Positions 6,939 to 9,360 of a stretch of DNA of 9,360 bases are shown here, piece after piece. Location of the stretch: the NCBI GenBank assembly GCA_964482605.1, contig CAYZYS010000085.1, positions 1 to 9,360 on the forward strand, read 5' to 3'. A model generated the notes under the pieces. It was given only the letters and a program-made list of their open reading frames with translations, did not search any database and was not told the origin of the DNA. The stretch comes from Bacteroides_F sp964482605. Lineage in GTDB: Bacteria; Bacillota; Clostridia; Lachnospirales; Lachnospiraceae. Made by a program: the position numbers and the translations under genes. Every line of letters starts with the position of its first letter. Position 1 is the first letter of the stretch.

Positions 6939-7451
6939 ATGGCATCAGATTCAATGACACTATATAAGCTAATGATTATGTACATGCTAAGCCGTGTCAA
7001 TTTTCCGCTGAACAACAGCCAGATATCGGAGTTCATGTCAAATGAGTACACCAATTACTTCACGCTTCAGGAGCTCCTCAATGACCTGAGTGCCAACAAC
7101 TTCATCTCAGCCGTGACCTATGGCAACACAACACAATACCATCTCACGGCTGAGGGTGCTGACACCATATCATATTTCAGCTCAAGGATATCCTCCGAAA
7201 TCAAGTCGGAAATTGAACAGTACCTTACCAAGAACAAATACGAGCTAAAGAATGAGGCTGGCACAATTGCGGATTACTACCCTTCCACCAACCATGAGTA
7301 CATTGTACACTGCCAGGTCAAGGAGGGGGAATCAACGCTGATTGAGCTCAGCCTCTCCGTTCCAACGGAGGAACAGGCATCCACCATGTGCTCCAACTGG
7401 AAGAATGCCAGCTCCGAAATATACGAATTTGTCATGCACAGGCTTATGTAG
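6939..7451 (+). CDS. DUF4364 family protein, winged-helix-like
   Basis: A 170-residue protein whose start, MASDSMTLYKLMIMYML, and the following NNSQISEFM and EYTNYFTLQELLNDL segments I recognise as the DUF4364 family, found widely in Clostridia. No function is established. The first 80 residues look like a winged helix: helices around 8-18, 26-34 and 42-52, then a strand-turn-strand wing (about 56-72) ending YHLTAEG. The rest (100-170) alternates strands and ends in a helix. There is no signal peptide, membrane segment or enzyme motif. A DNA-binding or transcription-related role is an inference from the fold alone. GGAG lies about 6 bases before the ATG. The gene follows malic enzyme by 65 bases, and its TAG stop directly abuts the stop of the opposing FliB gene. 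Confidence 0.88.
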   Translation: MASDSMTLYKLMIMYMLSRVNFPLNNSQISEFMSNEYTNYFTLQELLNDLSANNFISAVTYGNTTQYHLTAEGADTISYFSSRISSEIKSEIEQYLTKNKYELKNEAGTIADYYPSTNHEYIVHCQVKEGESTLIELSLSVPTEEQASTMCSNWKNASSEIYEFVMHRLM

Positions 7452-8615
7452 TCAGGACAAAAGGATACCGGCAAGCATGTCTGCCGCGAACCTGCCATCC
7501 TCCTCACACAGCTTCTCAAGCCTTGCGAAATTAACATCAGAATGCTCAACCTCACGGGAATACAGGTGGGTTATGTCCACCTGGTCCCACAGCCTGAGCG
7601 TCCCGCCATTCATCCTCCAGTGGCACAAGTCAAGCTCCCTTACCACGGCAAGCCCGACAAGCCCCATCTTCATTCTTCCAAGAAGCCTGTCATCATAGAC
7701 GGCCTTCAAAAAATACCTGTATATGTAATACACAAGAATATGCTCGTAATGTATCTCACCATCAACATAATATGCCAAAAATTCCTGCATATCCCTGTTG
7801 TGCGCCATTTCATCACGGTTTGCGCCATTTCTTCCATACAGCCTTTCATCCTCACCCATCAGGCAAAGAAGCTCCTGCTTTACAAGCTCAAATGAATGAA
7901 ACACGGAAAGCACACCATCCATGGCACCAAAGGCATCTGTATTCCGGCAGCTCCGCCTTAATGACTTCAGCCTTTTCACAAGAAATTCCCTGTCCCCATA
8001 CTGTGCGCTAACCACGGGAAGTCTTGAAAACCTGTGCCCGTTAATCGAATGCTGCAGCGCCTCACACATGGAAAGCAGCAGCGCCGCCCTTTCCCACACC
8101 GTGAAATCCCTATCCTGCGCCAGCTTATAGGCACGCTCCCTTGCAGCCCGGAGCCCCATGAAAAATTCAGGGTTAATGTCATTGTAGGAGGTCAGCGGCT
8201 TCCCATCCTCACTTGTGACAGTCGCAAAGTCCCCCTCATAAGTAAGAATAAGCCTCGCAGCGGTCTTACAGGAAAATGCAATGCCCATCTCACGAACATT
8301 GCCGTATTCCTCCACAAACCGCGGAAACATGGCACAGGTGACACAAAGCCTGTCCTCGCCCAGTTCCGTGTACAGGTCACAAAGCCCTTCCCCGTTAAGG
8401 AAAGGGCAGTCTTTATTCTCCTTCAATGTGAAATGCAGTCCGCCTTCTGAATTCATGACGGACTTAAGGCGTTTTCCAAATTCACCGCCAACCCGCGAAT
8501 AATAATCCCACGCCTCCTGGTCAAGGTCAACCTCCCACCCTGCGCAGCAGGTGTCCTCACACTCCCTGTCAATGCATTTGAACCCGGCATAATATTTAGG
8601 TACTGTCAGCTTCAT
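7452..8615 (-). CDS. fliB: Flagellin lysine-N-methylase (FliB family)
   Basis: A 387-residue protein with the cysteine pattern of the FliB family: C14, C19 and the pair C23-C24 near the N-terminus (the FKCIDRECEDTCCAGWEVDLD region), then C70 and C79, then CVTCAMFPR (C91, C94) and C116. In Salmonella FliB methylates lysines on flagellin, and the protein has been reported to carry a [4Fe-4S] cluster. The cysteines here fit a cluster, but which ones bind it is not visible. Length is close to the Salmonella protein (about 400). The remaining 250 residues are mostly helical, without recognisable motifs. No flagellar gene is in the window, so flagellin as the substrate is an inference from family. 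The ATG at 8615 has GAGGG 6 bases upstream, overlapping the stop of the M29 aminopeptidase. The TGA stop abuts the DUF4364 stop. Confidence 0.85.
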   Translation of the reverse strand: MKLTVPKYYAGFKCIDRECEDTCCAGWEVDLDQEAWDYYSRVGGEFGKRLKSVMNSEGGLHFTLKENKDCPFLNGEGLCDLYTELGEDRLCVTCAMFPRFVEEYGNVREMGIAFSCKTAARLILTYEGDFATVTSEDGKPLTSYNDINPEFFMGLRAARERAYKLAQDRDFTVWERAALLLSMCEALQHSINGHRFSRLPVVSAQYGDREFLVKRLKSLRRSCRNTDAFGAMDGVLSVFHSFELVKQELLCLMGEDERLYGRNGANRDEMAHNRDMQEFLAYYVDGEIHYEHILVYYIYRYFLKAVYDDRLLGRMKMGLVGLAVVRELDLCHWRMNGGTLRLWDQVDITHLYSREVEHSDVNFARLEKLCEEDGRFAADMLAGILLS

Positions 8616-8621
8616 GTAAAT

Positions 8622-8626
8622 CCCTC
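8622..8626 (-). promoter_or_regulatory. FliB ribosome binding site overlapping the upstream stop codon
   Basis: GAGGG on the minus strand (8622-8626) overlaps the TGA stop of the aminopeptidase gene (8625-8627) and sits 6 bases before the FliB ATG. This arrangement suggests the two genes are on one transcript with coupled translation. Confidence 0.6.
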
Positions 8627-9360
8627 ACCCCATCTGAAACGGTTCGTTGAGCTTTTCCGTCCCCGGCAGCACAAACCTTCCGTCCCTGATTATCACCGTC
8701 CTGGTGCCATCCTTTGCAACAGCCGTTATCTCACCGATTTCATCGTATGGTATCGTAATGTCCGTATGGCAGTTAAAATACGCCTCCTCCGGATTGGTCT
8801 TTCTCTTGAGGGTATTTTCATTGTCACGGGAGATTATCTCCTTGCCGTTGGGATTGTGTACGGGTATGTCCTCACTCCAGCTATAACATGTGTCCCCCAG
8901 CGCAAAATGCGGTCCCATCTTCTCCACAATGAGGATTGGCAGCTTCTCCACGATTTTGTACCTGTTGGCAATCACATATGCGGTGGTGTTGGTTCCTATG
9001 GCAAACTCACCGATTGGCAGGGATTCATGGCTAAACAGGACATTTTCCCTGATGTAACCCTTATTCCTGTCAACAACCGTGCCATCCTGTGCCGCCTCCG
9101 CCGAATCAGGAAAATTATCACAGTCATAATCCGTAACCATACCGTCCTTAAAATGCACCTTCAGGTTTACGTATGAAAGCCCGTTGAGGTACACCTGGGA
9201 CACGTTGAGCACGCCCTCCGTTCCTGCAAGGCGCGGCGACGTGAACACCTCGCCGAGCGGAATATTCACATCCGCAAGGCAATTTTCAAATACGGTCTGT
9301 CTAGACGCATCCTCAATTGGCATGAGGCTAACACGCATGTCGGTACAGTTGTCACCCCTG
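8625..9360 (-). CDS. M29-family metallo-aminopeptidase, C-terminal part (cut by window edge)
   Basis: The last 245 or so residues of a protein whose frame stays open to the right edge. An internal ATG at 9338 is not the true start: the residues before it (RGDNCTD) continue the family's conserved segment. The family releases N-terminal amino acids from peptides in the cytoplasm, using two metal ions. The expected ligands are all visible, numbered from that internal ATG: E30 in NIPLGEVFTSPRL, E111 in PIGEFAIGTN, H144 in KMGPHFALGD, Y152 in DTCYS, and H191 and D193 in CHTDI. Related names are aminopeptidase T, S or II. The protein ends PGTEKLNEPFQMG. Because the catalytic ligands lie in this C-terminal part, the enzyme looks intact. 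It is followed by fliB after 9 bases, with overlapping translation signals. Confidence 0.92.
   Translation of the reverse strand, partial: RGDNCTDMRVSLMPIEDASRQTVFENCLADVNIPLGEVFTSPRLAGTEGVLNVSQVYLNGLSYVNLKVHFKDGMVTDYDCDNFPDSAEAAQDGTVVDRNKGYIRENVLFSHESLPIGEFAIGTNTTAYVIANRYKIVEKLPILIVEKMGPHFALGDTCYSWSEDIPVHNPNGKEIISRDNENTLKRKTNPEEAYFNCHTDITIPYDEIGEITAVAKDGTRTVIIRDGRFVLPGTEKLNEPFQMG

Noticed and set aside
8034..8450. A 138-codon plus-strand frame inside fliB
   Set aside because: Antisense to a gene with a conserved cysteine pattern, with no recognisable motif and no convincing ribosome binding site.

Overview
This window looks like an ordinary chromosomal stretch of a Gram-positive anaerobe of the class Clostridia, most likely family Lachnospiraceae. 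The main grounds are a DUF4364 protein and a GGGtGRT protein, two families I associate with that group. Purine-rich Shine-Dalgarno sites and sigma-A-like promoters fit as well. The genus cannot be fixed from the sequence. Gene density is high: no gap exceeds about 220 bases, and I found no RNA gene, insertion sequence, CRISPR array, prophage or attachment site.

Left part (1-5502, all minus strand). Read in the direction of transcription, a probable operon runs: a YfbR-type HD 5'-deoxynucleotidase; DNA topoisomerase III (topB); glutamine:fructose-6-phosphate aminotransferase (glmS); and a left-handed beta-helix acetyltransferase resembling the C-terminal half of GlmU. Gaps inside the run are 19-33 bases, and a candidate promoter sits just upstream of the yfbR start. 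glmS and the acetyltransferase plausibly serve successive steps towards UDP-N-acetylglucosamine. Beyond them, and cut by the left window edge, is the start of a GGGtGRT family gene with its own candidate promoter and a different codon choice.

Middle (5503-7451). A divergent intergenic region carries candidate promoters in both directions. To the right, on the plus strand, are a short single-domain malic enzyme (malate to pyruvate) and a DUF4364 winged-helix-like protein of unknown function.

Right part (7452-9360, minus strand). An M29-family metallo-aminopeptidase, cut by the right edge, is followed after 8 bases or so by a flagellin lysine-N-methylase (FliB) homologue. The FliB ribosome binding site overlaps the aminopeptidase stop codon, which suggests translational coupling. 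The FliB gene ends directly against the DUF4364 gene: the two stop codons abut with no base between.

I see no clearly new biological system. The points worth a second look are the stand-alone GlmU-C-like acetyltransferase paired with a glmS that has no room for a glmS ribozyme, FliB away from flagellar genes, the zero-gap convergent pair, and small repeats at two promoters.
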